Positions 9,938-19,740 of a stretch of DNA of 64,000 nt are shown here, one piece after another (the first letter of the stretch is position 1; each line of letters begins with the position of its first letter). The position numbers were made by a program, and so were the translations under genes. The stretch is taken from the NCBI GenBank assembly GCA_965249955.1, contig OZ252261.1, forward strand, positions 3,596,001 to 3,660,000, given 5' to 3'. The DNA is from SB11 sp965249955 (lineage in GTDB: Bacteria > Bacteroidota > Bacteroidia > UBA8524). The notes under the pieces were generated by a model, which worked only from the letters and a program-made list of their open reading frames with translations, had not been told where the DNA came from and did not search any database.

Positions 9938-10096
9938 ACGGATGTAGTTTGTGTTGTATTATTAAGGGTTCAAAAATAAGTTATCTTGATGAAGATTGGC
10001 AGCTATTCGTTTAAAACTATGCCATTACCGATAAAAGTTAATTGTTTTTAACATATTTAGCATACAATTTGCTACACACAACGCATTTTTGTTTTG

Positions 10097-10130
10097 TTTG
10101 CTTCATTCCATTGAAATAGCTTATTTTTGC
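10097..10130 (+). promoter_or_regulatory. Promoter of the DUF6580 gene
   Basis: TTTG (10097-10100), a 21-bp spacer, then TATTTTTG (10122-10129) match the Bacteroidota -33/-7 consensus. The start codon is 29 bp after the -7 element. Confidence 0.8.
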
Positions 10131-10158
10131 ACCTGTTTAAAAGAAAAAGAGAACAATT

Positions 10159-10671
10159 ATGCGTTTTGCTACAATTATAAGTTTAGTGGTTATTGGTGTT
10201 GTTTCACGTCTTATGCCACACTGGCCAAACTTTACACCTGTTTTGGCTGCTGCATTATTTGCAGGCGTGCACTTTAAAGACAAAAAATGGGCTTTTGCGG
10301 TGCCTTTAGCTACTATGATAATTAGTGATTTGTTTTTACCCTACCACTCAACAATGTTTTTTAATTATGGAGCTATTGCTTTGGTGGTATTTGTAGGAAC
10401 CTTAATTACTAAAGTAAAGTTTACCAGTATACTTGGAGCTTCATTATTGGGTACAGCCTTATTTTTTCTTATTACCAATTTTGGTAGTTGGGCTATAGAT
10501 CCTTATAATATGTATGCTAACGACTTTAGCGGCTTAATGGCTTCTTATGTTGCTGCAATTCCATTTGCAGGTAATAGTCTTTTAGCCGACTTATCTTTCA
10601 ACGCAATATTCTTTGGTGGTTTTGCTTTGGCTCAAAGTAAAATACCTCAATTACAAGCAGTTAAAGCATAA
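10159..10671 (+). CDS. DUF6580 family integral membrane protein
   Basis: The 170-residue protein has about five membrane helices and opens with the family's typical MPHWPNFTPVLAAALFAG region. Members resemble the substrate-binding S components of ECF vitamin transporters and are often found near cobalamin or TonB-receptor genes. No ECF module or TonB receptor is next to it here, so a transport role is only inference. It is monocistronic, with its own promoter. Confidence 0.8.
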   Translation: MRFATIISLVVIGVVSRLMPHWPNFTPVLAAALFAGVHFKDKKWAFAVPLATMIISDLFLPYHSTMFFNYGAIALVVFVGTLITKVKFTSILGASLLGTALFFLITNFGSWAIDPYNMYANDFSGLMASYVAAIPFAGNSLLADLSFNAIFFGGFALAQSKIPQLQAVKA

Positions 10672-10724
10672 CAAGCACTACACTAAACGTTTAACTACAA
10701 TAAGGTACTGAGGAAAAAGTGCCC

Positions 10725-11453
10725 CTAGTTTTCAATGAGTTTATTTTTTAGAATTGCCTCTAACTGAGTTGCTTTTTTAAACAATACATTGTCTTCTATT
10801 GCTGCGTGCTGATTCATATCACGATCAAGTTGTTTCAACTCGTGCATAATAATCCTATACTCAAGCACCTGCCCTTTTTCTACACTAAAGTTTTTAGTTT
10901 TAGCTTTTAGCTCTTCCATTTCATCCTCGTCGTGCTCGTGGTTGTGGCAAAGTACTTCTACTGTATATTTTGATAGTGTGGCTTTGGCCTCAGCAGCATT
11001 AAAATTTTCATACAACTCCTGCATTTTTAATATGAAAGGAAATACAAGTTCTTCTTCAAGTATTATATGCTTGCGCATTTGGTTGCTAAACTTGCGGTAA
11101 CATTTTTCTAGTCCCCTATAACTTTCATCAGTGCGCGATAGTTGGGCTATCATACGCCTAATGGCAGGTAATTTTGTTTTGGCGTACTCGTGGTGGGTAT
11201 TTATCAGGTATTCGATAAGAAATGGAATGGATACATGGTTAAAGTTAATGTTAAACTCTTGCCTACCCAGTGCTGATAGTTCTTTTACCAGTTTATCACT
11301 ATCTACATTTTTTTCATCACATACTTGCTGTAAAGTTTTATCTAAATAGTGCTGAAAAACAATGCCGTGATTATCCAACACCAATGCTCGTGATGGATTT
11401 TGCTCTATAATATCTTGTATGGTTGTGTTTTTCATTTTCGTGCTTAGCAACAT
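10725..11453 (-). CDS. RIC/ScdA-like hemerythrin-domain protein with degenerate N-terminal domain
   Basis: The 242-residue protein has an N-terminal DUF542/ScdA_N-like helix region (about 8-65) and a C-terminal hemerythrin domain with the di-iron His/Glu pattern (INTHHEYAK, MRKHIILEEELVF, CHNHEHDEDEM, NQHAAIEDNVLF). The ScdA/YtfE family repairs iron-sulfur clusters damaged by nitric oxide or oxidants. The usual Cys-Cys pair of ScdA_N (GIDFCCGG) is absent: the matching segment reads NHGIVFQHYLDK. Function may therefore differ. A second ATG at 11435 is an equally plausible start. Confidence 0.8.
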   Translation of the reverse strand: MLLSTKMKNTTIQDIIEQNPSRALVLDNHGIVFQHYLDKTLQQVCDEKNVDSDKLVKELSALGRQEFNINFNHVSIPFLIEYLINTHHEYAKTKLPAIRRMIAQLSRTDESYRGLEKCYRKFSNQMRKHIILEEELVFPFILKMQELYENFNAAEAKATLSKYTVEVLCHNHEHDEDEMEELKAKTKNFSVEKGQVLEYRIIMHELKQLDRDMNQHAAIEDNVLFKKATQLEAILKNKLIEN

Positions 11454-11517
11454 TATAAACGGTAAACATAGTTTGTGTTTACTATTTATACTATGATTTT
11501 AATCAGTAGCGAAACAT

Positions 11518-13041
11518 TTACATACTAAGGTATTTAAAAGCAGTGCCCAAACAGTTAATAATATCAGTAGCTGAAAGGCTTTGATGGCTTTGAGTTTCCA
11601 ATGCCAAATCGGCGGCCAATCCGTGTAGATAAACACCTAAAATACAGGCTTCTTTCTGTGTATAGCCTTGTGAACGCAGCGAGGTGATAATGCCAGTTAG
11701 CACATCACCACTACCACCTGTGGCCATACCAGCATTGCCGGTACTGTTAAAATATACTTCACCTGTAGGAAGAGCAATACTGGTGTGCGTGCCTTTTAGC
11801 ACAATGTACACTTTGTGCTTTTGGGCTACTTCAATTTGCTTTTGTAGTCGATCGTGGCTGTTATTACTTTCACCGAACATACGATCAAACTCTTTGGGGT
11901 GCGGTGTAAGTATAGCTCCTGCGGGTAGTTTCACCTTTTTACGCTCAATAAAGTTAAGTGATAAACAATTAAGCGCATCTGCATCAACTACCAATTTCTC
12001 CCCCTCTACTCCTGCCAAAAAATCATCCATAGCATCACGGGTGGTAATTTGTGTTCCCATACCCACACCTATACCAATAGCAGTGTATTTTTGGGTATCG
12101 TGTGGCATAAAATCAAGTAAGTCTTCTTTTTGTATAGTTTCGGCCATCACCTCAGGTACAAAGGTTTGTATAGGTGTATAAGCGCATCGAGGGATAAATG
12201 CGGTGGTAAGTCCTGCCCCTGCTTTTACACAGGCTTTGCTTGCCAAAAGCACAGCCCCTGCTTTACCCATAGCTCCTCCAATAACTAAGGCATGGCCATA
12301 AGTGCCTTTGTGCGAAAACCTATTGCGAGGTTTTAAAATACTTTTAACATAGCTGCTTTGGAGCCAATAAAAATTTGAGGGGGTTTGTTGTAAGTATTCT
12401 TGCGAAAGACCTATATCAAGAACCACCAATTCGCCTACATTTTTACCCATCTCTGCAAACAGAAACGATTGTTTTGGTTGCTGAAATGAAAGCGTGAAGT
12501 CAGAAACTATAACTTCTTTATAATCAGTTAAATTATCAATCCAATCAGCAGGCATTCCGCTGGGTACATCTATACTTATTTTTGTGTTTGCATGGCTATT
12601 TATATGGGTAACCGTTTTTGCTGCTAAACCGTCCAGCGGGCGTTTTAAACCTGTGCCAAACAATGCGTCAATTATAGATGCGTACGAAGGTATGGGTACT
12701 AACTGTTTGTCGCTATCTACCTCAGTTAAAATAGCTTTGGTCTCTTTTAGGCGTTTAAGGTTAGTTTCAAAATCAGGCGATCCTTTATCGCTTGTTTTTA
12801 CAATATAAACAGTAATGTTTTTGCCTTCATTAGCTAGTAAACGTGCTATTACTAAGCCATCGCCACCATTGTTTCCCATGCCGCAAAACACTTCAAAATC
12901 AGTCATTTGATTAAAATGACCATTTAGCCACTTAAAACATTTGGTAGCAGCACGCTCCATCAAATCTACCGATGCTATGGGTTCATTTTTTATGGTGTAT
13001 TCGTCCCATGCTCTTATCTGTTCTGCACTATAAAGTTTCAT
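11518..13041 (-). CDS. nnrDE fusion: Bifunctional NAD(P)H-hydrate epimerase / ADP-dependent dehydratase
   Basis: The 507-residue enzyme repairs hydrated NADH and NADPH. Residues 1-215 form the YjeF_N epimerase domain with GMGNNGGDGLVIARLL; residues about 230-507 form the ribokinase-like dehydratase with GAMGKAGAV, LTPHPKEFDRMFG and the catalytic NAGMATGGSGDVLTG motif. Length is normal for the fused form. It lies 27 bp downstream of the peptide-binding lipoprotein stop in the opposite sense of order (same strand, downstream), so readthrough from that gene is possible. Confidence 0.95.
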   Translation of the reverse strand: MKLYSAEQIRAWDEYTIKNEPIASVDLMERAATKCFKWLNGHFNQMTDFEVFCGMGNNGGDGLVIARLLANEGKNITVYIVKTSDKGSPDFETNLKRLKETKAILTEVDSDKQLVPIPSYASIIDALFGTGLKRPLDGLAAKTVTHINSHANTKISIDVPSGMPADWIDNLTDYKEVIVSDFTLSFQQPKQSFLFAEMGKNVGELVVLDIGLSQEYLQQTPSNFYWLQSSYVKSILKPRNRFSHKGTYGHALVIGGAMGKAGAVLLASKACVKAGAGLTTAFIPRCAYTPIQTFVPEVMAETIQKEDLLDFMPHDTQKYTAIGIGVGMGTQITTRDAMDDFLAGVEGEKLVVDADALNCLSLNFIERKKVKLPAGAILTPHPKEFDRMFGESNNSHDRLQKQIEVAQKHKVYIVLKGTHTSIALPTGEVYFNSTGNAGMATGGSGDVLTGIITSLRSQGYTQKEACILGVYLHGLAADLALETQSHQSLSATDIINCLGTAFKYLSM

Positions 13042-13068
13042 TTTTTATATTCATCAAAAATCTTAAAA

Positions 13069-14718
13069 TCACCTTACAATATCCACTGTTTTCAACTCTA
13101 ACCTGTTCATAGCATTGTTTCTCAATTCCTTTACCCAAGGTTGCACTAACCGCACCGATTGTGCATAGTACAATGTAAGTACGGGTAGTTTAGCCGCTAC
13201 AATAGCATCTAATTGGGCGTAAACTGCTTGCCGTGCACTATCGTTAGTTTCGGTAAGTCCTTTTTCATACAATTTATCGTATTCAGCATCGCTAAAACGT
13301 GTGTAGTTAGGGCCATTGGGAGCTTTATTTTTACTGTAAAACAGCGATAGGTAATTCTCTGCATCAGGATAATCAGCTATCCAACTTCCCCTAAAAAACT
13401 GAAGGTTGCCTTTTGATACTTGTGAACGGTGCGAAGGCCCGGGACTACTCTCTATTGTAGCTTGTATGCCAATATCTTTAAGTTGCTTTTGCAGGTAGGT
13501 GGCAATGTCTAAATAGTTTTGGGTGGTGTTTATTGCCAATGGGGGCAAACCTTTACCGTTGGGGTAACCTGCTTGCACTAACAATTCTTTTGCCTTTTGC
13601 TGATTGTATTGTTTTGCTGCTTTTAACTGAAAAAGACTAAGCCCGCCCAATGCAGGGGGCACAAAACCCGCATTGGCAGGTATACCTATATTGTTGCGTA
13701 AAAAAAGCAGCATTTTCTCCCTATCGATACAATGGCTGATAGCCTGACGTACAAGGGGGTTGTGCCAAGGACTATCAAACTTACCATCATCGGTAGTATC
13801 CATCAAAAAGCCCATATACTCCGTATTTAAGTACGGGCTTACCTCAAGCCTGAATTTTTGTTGGTAAGATGGTTTCAGTTTACCGTCTTTTGTTAATATC
13901 TCGTCTTTATAACTACCGTCAAGCCCGTCAAAAAAATCAAATTTACCTTGCACAAACTCCATAAAAGCCGTTTGCTTGTTCTCAATAAAGCTCACCTCAA
14001 TAGCATCAAGCTTTGGCAGTGGTTGCCCGTTCTCAGTTTCAAAGTAGTTAGGGTTCTTTTCCAACACCAGTTTCACTCCTTCTTCCCACAGCTTAAACCT
14101 AAAAGCACCAGTACCCACAGGATGTGTGCGAAACTCTTTTCCATACATATCAATGGCTTCATGTGGCACTGCATAACAGTATGGCATGGTGAGCATTGAT
14201 AGAAACGGAGGGAATGTTTTATTTAATCGTATTATGAATACCGAGTCATTTACAGCATCAAAAGGTTTGTATTTTCCTGATAAATAATCTTCTACATCTA
14301 TTTTATCGTTAAAAATCCAAGCCCCTGTACTAGCCGTTTCAGGGTTTACAATGCGCCCTAAACTGTATTCAAAATCGTGTGCTGTTACTTTTCTTTTCTT
14401 TGATGTAAAACATTTATCTTCATTAAAATAAACATCATTTCTTAAATAAAAAGTATAAGTAAGTCCGCTGTCGCTTATTTTCCAGTTTTTGGCTATACAG
14501 GGTACAACTTTTAGGTTACTATCCAATTGTACCAAGCCGTTGTACAATTGGCTCACACTCCAAATAATATATTCGTCGCGTGCAAAAGCAGGGTCAAGCG
14601 TTGGCAGTCCTGTTTCTACATTGTATCGAAATACTTTTTTGGCATTGTTGGTATGTCCATTATTGCAGGCTATCAACAGAAAAACCATGTGTATAAGTAT
14701 TGAAAACTTGGCGGTCAT
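13069..14718 (-). CDS. Peptide/solute-binding lipoprotein of ABC type (SBP_bac_5 family)
   Basis: About 549 residues from ATG at 14718; the longer frame to 14739 begins with GTG. The start gives a lipoprotein signal ending LLIAC, so the protein is membrane anchored. The body matches the DppA/OppA family (ETGLPTLDPAFARDEY, VSQLYNGLVQLD, PVGTGAFRFKLWEEG). These proteins bind oligopeptides or similar ligands for an ABC importer. No permease or ATPase gene lies nearby, so it is an orphan. Followed by the nicotinamide-repair gene on the same strand. Confidence 0.9.
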   Translation of the reverse strand: MTAKFSILIHMVFLLIACNNGHTNNAKKVFRYNVETGLPTLDPAFARDEYIIWSVSQLYNGLVQLDSNLKVVPCIAKNWKISDSGLTYTFYLRNDVYFNEDKCFTSKKRKVTAHDFEYSLGRIVNPETASTGAWIFNDKIDVEDYLSGKYKPFDAVNDSVFIIRLNKTFPPFLSMLTMPYCYAVPHEAIDMYGKEFRTHPVGTGAFRFKLWEEGVKLVLEKNPNYFETENGQPLPKLDAIEVSFIENKQTAFMEFVQGKFDFFDGLDGSYKDEILTKDGKLKPSYQQKFRLEVSPYLNTEYMGFLMDTTDDGKFDSPWHNPLVRQAISHCIDREKMLLFLRNNIGIPANAGFVPPALGGLSLFQLKAAKQYNQQKAKELLVQAGYPNGKGLPPLAINTTQNYLDIATYLQKQLKDIGIQATIESSPGPSHRSQVSKGNLQFFRGSWIADYPDAENYLSLFYSKNKAPNGPNYTRFSDAEYDKLYEKGLTETNDSARQAVYAQLDAIVAAKLPVLTLYYAQSVRLVQPWVKELRNNAMNRLELKTVDIVR

Positions 14719-14836
14719 TGTGTATAAAAAAGCCTTCACTTACCTGTATTTTTGCTATCCATTGTAGTTACGAATATTGGTGTTTGATACCTTACGAAGC
14801 TACTTTTTTAATTAACATTTTGAGTATAACACACAC

Positions 14837-15643
14837 ATGGGTAAAATAATATCAATAGTGAATCAAAAAGGTGGTGTTGGCAAAACCACTACAGCCATAA
14901 ACCTTTCGGCCAGTTTAGCAGCCTTAGAAAAAAGGGTTTTACTGGTAGATGCCGACCCGCAAGCAAACACTACATCGGGATTGGGTTTTGACCCTACTAT
15001 TATAAAAACAGGACTGTATGAGTGTATTATACACGATATGCCCCCAAAAGAGGTAATCATTAAGTCGGATTTAGAGTATTTGGACATAATGCCCTCTAAT
15101 ATTGATTTGGTGGGTGCTGAGATTGAAATAGTTGATTTACCAAACCGCGAACGCATGATGAAACGTGCGTTTGATAAGATGCGTAACGACTATGATTTTA
15201 TAATTATTGACTGCTCGCCATCGTTAGGTTTGATAACTACCAATGCACTTACGGCTTCTGATTCTGTAATTATACCTGTACAATGCGAGTTTTTTGCACT
15301 GGAAGGCTTGGGTAAACTGCTAAACACTATAAAAATTATACAATCTCAACTAAACGCTAACCTTGAGATTGAAGGTATATTGTTGACTATGTACGATAGT
15401 CGCTTACGCCTTAGCAACCAAGTGGTTGAAGAGGTTAAAATGCACTTTCAACAACTGGTATTTGATACCATTATACAACGTAATGCAAGGGTGAGCGAAG
15501 CACCAGGGCACGGAAAATCGGTATTGCACTATGATGCTAGCAGTAAAGGCGCTGTAAACTACCTAAACCTAGCCCGCGAATTGATGCAAAAGAACGGAAT
15601 GACACGCATAGCAGAAGACGATAAAATACTGACGAACGACTAA
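14837..15643 (+). CDS. parA: Chromosome partitioning ATPase ParA (Soj)
   Basis: The 268-residue deviant Walker ATPase has the P-loop QKGGVGKTTTAINL at residues 9-22, a Walker A' region VLLVDADPQANTT, and Walker B FIIIDCSPSLGLIT. With ParB it segregates the chromosomal origin region. ParB follows after 3 bp. No parS-like palindrome was found in the window, although parS sites normally lie near these genes. Confidence 0.97.
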   Translation: MGKIISIVNQKGGVGKTTTAINLSASLAALEKRVLLVDADPQANTTSGLGFDPTIIKTGLYECIIHDMPPKEVIIKSDLEYLDIMPSNIDLVGAEIEIVDLPNRERMMKRAFDKMRNDYDFIIIDCSPSLGLITTNALTASDSVIIPVQCEFFALEGLGKLLNTIKIIQSQLNANLEIEGILLTMYDSRLRLSNQVVEEVKMHFQQLVFDTIIQRNARVSEAPGHGKSVLHYDASSKGAVNYLNLARELMQKNGMTRIAEDDKILTND

Positions 15644-15646
15644 TAA

Positions 15647-16531
15647 ATGAGTACACCAAAAAAGAGAAACGCTTTAGGGAAAGGGCTTTCGGCTCTGTTG
15701 AATAATGAAGAGGTGGCATCACTTACTGCTCCTCGCTCAAGCAATATTAATAATATATTCATCAGCCAAATTGAGGCCAACCCTTTTCAGCCCCGTATAG
15801 ATTTTGATCCTGAACATTTAGAAGAGTTAGCTGCTTCTATTCGCGTACATGGTGTAATACAACCCATTACTGTACGCAAAATAAACCTGAACGAAGACCG
15901 CTATCAGATTATTAGTGGCGAACGCCGTACCAAAGCCAGTATTTTGGCAGGTTTAAATAGTATACCCGCCTACGTGCGTGTAGCTAACGACCAAGAAATG
16001 CTGGAAATGGCGTTGATAGAAAATATTCAACGTCAAGACCTTAATGCTATTGAGGTAGCCCTTAGTTACGACCGCTTGATGGCGGAATGTGATTTGAAGT
16101 TGGACGAGGTAGGCGAACGTGTGGGCAAACAACGTAGTACTGTAAACAATTATCTGCGCTTGCTAAAACTACCTGCCGATATACAAGCCGGTATACGTGA
16201 TAGTAAGGTGAGCATGGGGCACGCACGCGCTATAATTAATATTGAAGATGCCGACGAGCAAATGTTGGTATACAGAAGAATTATTGAAGACGGTTTATCG
16301 GTGCGCGATACTGAAGAACTTGCCCGCCACAAAAAAGTAGCTGCCAAAACCAAAGAAAAAGCACCTGCGGTTAAAAAAGCTCCAATAGTTGGGTTTGACG
16401 AGTATGCAGGCCGATTATCGCAAAAACTGGAAGTGAAGGTGAAACTTAAAGCCAAAGGCAAAGGTAAAGGCGAATTGGTGATACCTTTTGAAAGCCAAGA
16501 ACAACTGGAAAAGATTTTTGAATTGCTGTAA
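15647..16531 (+). CDS. parB: Chromosome partitioning protein ParB (Spo0J)
   Basis: The 294-residue CTP-dependent clamp has the N-terminal signal KRNALGKGLSALL, the ParB/sulfiredoxin domain (IEANPFQPRIDFD, ISGERRTKASILAG, ALIENIQRQDLN), a central HTH (VGERVGKQRSTVNNYLRLL) and a C-terminal dimerisation domain after a Lys-rich linker. It loads on parS and stimulates ParA. It follows parA by 3 bp in the same operon. Confidence 0.97.
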   Translation: MSTPKKRNALGKGLSALLNNEEVASLTAPRSSNINNIFISQIEANPFQPRIDFDPEHLEELAASIRVHGVIQPITVRKINLNEDRYQIISGERRTKASILAGLNSIPAYVRVANDQEMLEMALIENIQRQDLNAIEVALSYDRLMAECDLKLDEVGERVGKQRSTVNNYLRLLKLPADIQAGIRDSKVSMGHARAIINIEDADEQMLVYRRIIEDGLSVRDTEELARHKKVAAKTKEKAPAVKKAPIVGFDEYAGRLSQKLEVKVKLKAKGKGKGELVIPFESQEQLEKIFELL

Positions 16532-16612
16532 GTTAGTGTTTGGTGAGTAGTACTTTATTACTGATAACTAGCAACCAATATCTTAACATCTACTCTTAGC
16601 ACAGTTTTTGAT

Positions 16613-16621
16613 TATTTTTGC
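16613..16621 (+). promoter_or_regulatory. -7 promoter element for the DUF5683 gene
   Basis: TATTTTTGC fits TAnnTTTGC exactly. The GTG start at 16625 is four bases beyond, so the transcript would begin at or just inside the start codon. No good -33 match was seen. Confidence 0.55.
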
Positions 16622-16624
16622 AGC

Positions 16625-17266
16625 GTGAAGATACACAAGGCACTACTATTATTATTTTTATTGGCTATTGCCCCACAACTATGGGCGCAAAACGACACTT
16701 TGGCAACTGACAGCCTTGCTACTATAGCACCTGTTGTTGAGCAAACTTCTGCCAAAAAAGAAAAAAGTATTGTTGCCCTAAACAAAGATGCTGAATTAGA
16801 TACTACACTTTCACACTCACCGCGCAAGGCCATGCTATTATCAGCACTATTGCCCGGCGCAGGACAGATATACAATGAAAAATATTGGAAAGCACCTGTA
16901 GTTTGGGCTGGTTTTGCCGTTTTTGGTTACTTTATCAATCAAAACGCTAAAGAATACAGGCGTTTCCGCACTGCCTACAACTATAGTGTTGATGGCGATA
17001 GCACCACCATATCAGAATTTCCTAATGTATCGCCAACTTTACTGGCTAACGAACGCGATATATACCGCAAGTGGCGCGATTTATCGATAATACTATCTGT
17101 GGGTTGGTATGCGCTCAATATTATTGATGCCAATGTTGATGCCCACTTGTTTAATTTTGATGTAAGCGATGTGGCCACCCTGCGTTGGGAACCTACGTTT
17201 AACATGGCCTTTAACCAACCGCAAAAACCATTTGTGGGCGGCGTGAAGCTGACTTTAGGGTTTTAA
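16625..17266 (+). CDS. DUF5683 domain protein, exported
   Basis: The 213-residue protein starts at GTG, which gives an intact signal peptide (KIHKALLLLFLLAIAPQLWAQ). The conserved DUF5683 core is RKAMLLSALLPGAGQIYNEKYWK with a hydrophobic segment after it. This family commonly sits just after parAB in Bacteroidota, as here (94 bp gap). The function is unknown. It probably resides in the envelope. The downstream GNAT gene follows after 2 bp. Confidence 0.85.
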   Translation: MKIHKALLLLFLLAIAPQLWAQNDTLATDSLATIAPVVEQTSAKKEKSIVALNKDAELDTTLSHSPRKAMLLSALLPGAGQIYNEKYWKAPVVWAGFAVFGYFINQNAKEYRRFRTAYNYSVDGDSTTISEFPNVSPTLLANERDIYRKWRDLSIILSVGWYALNIIDANVDAHLFNFDVSDVATLRWEPTFNMAFNQPQKPFVGGVKLTLGF

Positions 17267-17268
17267 GT

Positions 17269-17724
17269 ATGCAAATCCTCTCCTACCAACCGCAATATGC
17301 CCAATATTTTGAGCAACTAAACAAAGAGTGGTTGCTAAAGCATTTTTATATTGAACCTATTGATGAGTATGTGCTTACCCACCCACAAGAAGCCATACTA
17401 GACAAGGGCGGACGTATTTTGTTTGCTGAATACAATGGCGATATAATTGGCACTATTGCCCTGCTACCTATAAACAGTAGCGAGATTGAGTTTATAAAAA
17501 TGGGGGTAAATGAAAACTATCAAGGGTTGGGAGCAGGCAAACTATTGTTTACTGCAGCTATACAAACCGCTAAAGAAATGGGTATGAAAAAGGTAATACT
17601 ATACTCAAACAAAGGCCTTAGCCCTGCCCTAGCCATATACCGCAAACATGGTTTTGTAGAAGTGCCCGTTGAAGAACACGTACACTACGAGCGTTGCAAT
17701 ATTAAAATGGAGTTGGTATTATAA
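17269..17724 (+). CDS. GNAT family N-acetyltransferase
   Basis: The 151-residue enzyme has the acetyl-CoA binding motif A (MGVNENYQGLGAGKLLFTAAI at about 84-104; Q/R-x-x-G-x-G form) and motif B LAIYRKHGFVEV. It transfers an acetyl group from acetyl-CoA to an unknown amine. It is coupled to the DUF5683 gene by a 2-bp gap. Confidence 0.9.
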   Translation: MQILSYQPQYAQYFEQLNKEWLLKHFYIEPIDEYVLTHPQEAILDKGGRILFAEYNGDIIGTIALLPINSSEIEFIKMGVNENYQGLGAGKLLFTAAIQTAKEMGMKKVILYSNKGLSPALAIYRKHGFVEVPVEEHVHYERCNIKMELVL

Positions 17725-17979
17725 GCACACTTTTCCTATACTATTTCACATTGGCTATACCATAAACAGTTATTTTAGCTTTTTTATACTACCCATGTAG
17801 TCTTTAGTATGGGAAAAAAAGTTATGTGCATAACCTAATCTTATACAAACAGCTAAACTTTTAACTCTTGAGAAAAAAACCATAAAGTCATTAAGCCGTA
17901 AAGCCCTAATAAATAATGCATTAGAAAATCATAAACACCTTTATTAATACAGAAAAGAATTAAAATACTAGTAAAATAT

Positions 17980-18270
17980 GCTACAAGGGTGTTTATAAAT
18001 CAAATTGCCATTATACAGCTATACCCCTTGCAAACACTAACATCTACATATCTATAACAAAGAAAATATCATTTTAAAAAATCATTAAGCAAACATTACG
18101 TGTCGATAAACTCTTCCTACACCCCTTGAGCCCAGTACTGTGTAGGGATTTGCTGTTGGTAATTATTTGATACAGGGAGGTATGTGGAAAATGTGGATTT
18201 CTAAACATTGAATTACAAAACAATATAGTAGAAATTTGTACAAGCAGAATCCCCAGCTGTAACTGGGGAT
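17980..18270. repeat. Structured intergenic repeat element, copy 2
   Basis: Second copy of the element at 84-384, in the same orientation. It shares the inverted pair (ACAAGGGTGT near 17983 and ATACCCCTTG near 18021), CTACACCCCTTG at about 18118, and AGGGAGGTATGTGGAAA near the core end. It closes with an exact hairpin ATCCCCAG/CTGGGGAT (18249-18256/18263-18270), which replaces the unrelated GTCCTGC/GCAGGAC stem of copy 1. No ORF is visible. Confidence 0.75.
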
Positions 18271-18342
18271 AATACTTCTGCTATTAAATCTCAATGCGAG
18301 AAATTTATTTTAAATTAAACTGGACGGCTCGAGGGCTATCCC

Positions 18343-18372
18343 TAGAGGTTAAATTGCCTCTAAAATTTTTTT
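18343..18372 (+). terminator. Terminator-like hairpin 1
   Basis: TAGAGG (18343-18348) pairs with CCTCTA (18357-18362), followed by AAA and seven T. Confidence 0.55.
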
Positions 18373-18428
18373 ATGTCTTACTTCAAATCGTGATAGTTGT
18401 ATCCAGATTTTTGTAGACTTAGATTTTT

Positions 18429-18455
18429 AGCCCTGTATAAAAGCAGGGCTTTTTT
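18429..18455 (+). terminator. Rho-independent terminator 2
   Basis: AGCCCTG (18429-18435) pairs with CAGGGCT (18444-18450), followed by a run of T. It is oriented for a plus-strand transcript; the downstream gene is on the other strand. Confidence 0.8.
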
Positions 18456-18605
18456 ATTACACCACAAATATACATCTTGTTTTTAACAATACACAAAATT
18501 TTGAATAAATAGTTGTATACACGAATACACGTAATAATCTTAAAAACAACAACTTACAACTTGTGGAAAGCTACTTTTAATGACTTTTTTTGATTACACA
18601 TTGCA

Positions 18606-19559
18606 TTAAACAACCTCAGTACTTATATGAAAAAGGGCATTGCCTTTGTTTACTACAGGTGCATTGTTTACACAAAATATATAGCCGTCAAAAGGGGCTT
18701 TTACCTTCTTTTCAAACTCACCATAAGGATCTAAAATATAGCCTATAACGTCTCCCTTTTGCACCTTCGAGCCATTGACTGCAACTGCCTTAAACATTCC
18801 CGAATACAAAGCACGTACCCATTTCGATTTTTTTATCAAGATTGGCTTAGTAGTAGTATCCGTTTCGCCTTTTAGTATGCCTATATGTTTCATCACATTA
18901 TAAGCCCCGTTAACACCGTAATCAATCACCTGTTGGTCTATATGCTTTGATTTACCGCCCTCAAACAACAAAATGGTTTTACCCAATTTGTTTACTGTTT
19001 CTCGTACCGATTTACTGATATTTTCAGAATGGACAATAAACGGTGCACAAAACACTTTAGCCAACTCCAATGCTTTATCATCGGTAAATACACAACGTAC
19101 TTGAGCCATATTCTCTCTGCTTGCACCCCCTGTATGAAAATCAATTACATAATCCACCAAAGGAACTATCTCTTTTCTAAATGTATACGCAAACTGACTG
19201 GCCAATGAACCTTGCAACGAACCGGGGAACATTCGGTTTAAATCGCGTCCGTCAGGAAACGCTCGTTTTTGGTTTAAATACCCAAAAACATTTAAAACAG
19301 GAATACAAATTATTGTCCCACAATCGGGTTTATTATATTCTTTCTTGATGATTTCTCGCACTATCGCTACACCGTTTATTTCATCACCGTGTACGCCTGC
19401 CATTAATAGTATTGTGGGGCCATCGTATTTAGATCGATTAACAATTACAGGAATTTTTATTGGAGTACGGGTGTGTAGCTTGGCTATTTCAAGCTCCAAA
19501 AAGGCACTTTTACCCCTTTTAATTTCTTTGCCTAGTATCTTTAATGTATCGCCCGACAT
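18606..19559 (-). CDS. Succinylglutamate desuccinylase/aspartoacylase family protein (M14-like)
   Basis: The 317-residue protein has the zinc-binding residues H57 and E60 (AGVHGDE) and H142 (IDFHTGG), and the substrate-binding GRDLNRMFPG. The last third forms a barrel-sandwich region (KVQKGDVIGYILDPYG) typical of this family. Members cleave N-acyl amino acids or related amides. A substrate cannot be assigned. Length matches the family, and the gene is monocistronic. Confidence 0.9.
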   Translation of the reverse strand: MSGDTLKILGKEIKRGKSAFLELEIAKLHTRTPIKIPVIVNRSKYDGPTILLMAGVHGDEINGVAIVREIIKKEYNKPDCGTIICIPVLNVFGYLNQKRAFPDGRDLNRMFPGSLQGSLASQFAYTFRKEIVPLVDYVIDFHTGGASRENMAQVRCVFTDDKALELAKVFCAPFIVHSENISKSVRETVNKLGKTILLFEGGKSKHIDQQVIDYGVNGAYNVMKHIGILKGETDTTTKPILIKKSKWVRALYSGMFKAVAVNGSKVQKGDVIGYILDPYGEFEKKVKAPFDGYIFCVNNAPVVNKGNALFHISTEVV

Positions 19560-19635
19560 TGCCTGTATATAATTTGTACAAACTAAAGACTATTTGATAG
19601 AATTTGCGCTACTACTTAATTAATAAATTATAGTA

Positions 19636-19690
19636 ATTTATCCAACTGCGCCAGCAACTCTTTCACCCTTTGGTCATTGGTAAAATTATC
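19636..19690 (-). pseudogene. Relic of a TPR-protein C-terminus
   Basis: Read on the minus strand this gives TNDQRVKELLAQLDKLL and a stop. It matches the end of the seven-haem cytochrome gene (NNQRVKELLAQLDK, 21410-21454) with 42 of 45 bases identical. Two of the three differences are synonymous, which points to a former coding paralogue. The rest of that gene is missing; the frame degrades within a few codons upstream. Confidence 0.6.
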
Positions 19691-19740
19691 TAACGTGAGG
19701 TAGTGATAAAGTAAGATTATGAAACTGCTGTTACTAAAGG

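Larger units (their letters stand above)
18284..18455 (+). ncRNA. Possible untranslated RNA ending in two terminators
   Basis: No ORF is present, yet two plus-strand terminator hairpins occur (18343-18372 and 18429-18455) about 600-700 bp after the last plus-strand gene. The stretch has mutually complementary pieces: AAATCT near 18285 with AGATTT near 18421, and CTGGA near 18320 with TCCAG near 18402. I see no clear promoter and recognise no known RNA family. Confidence 0.3.
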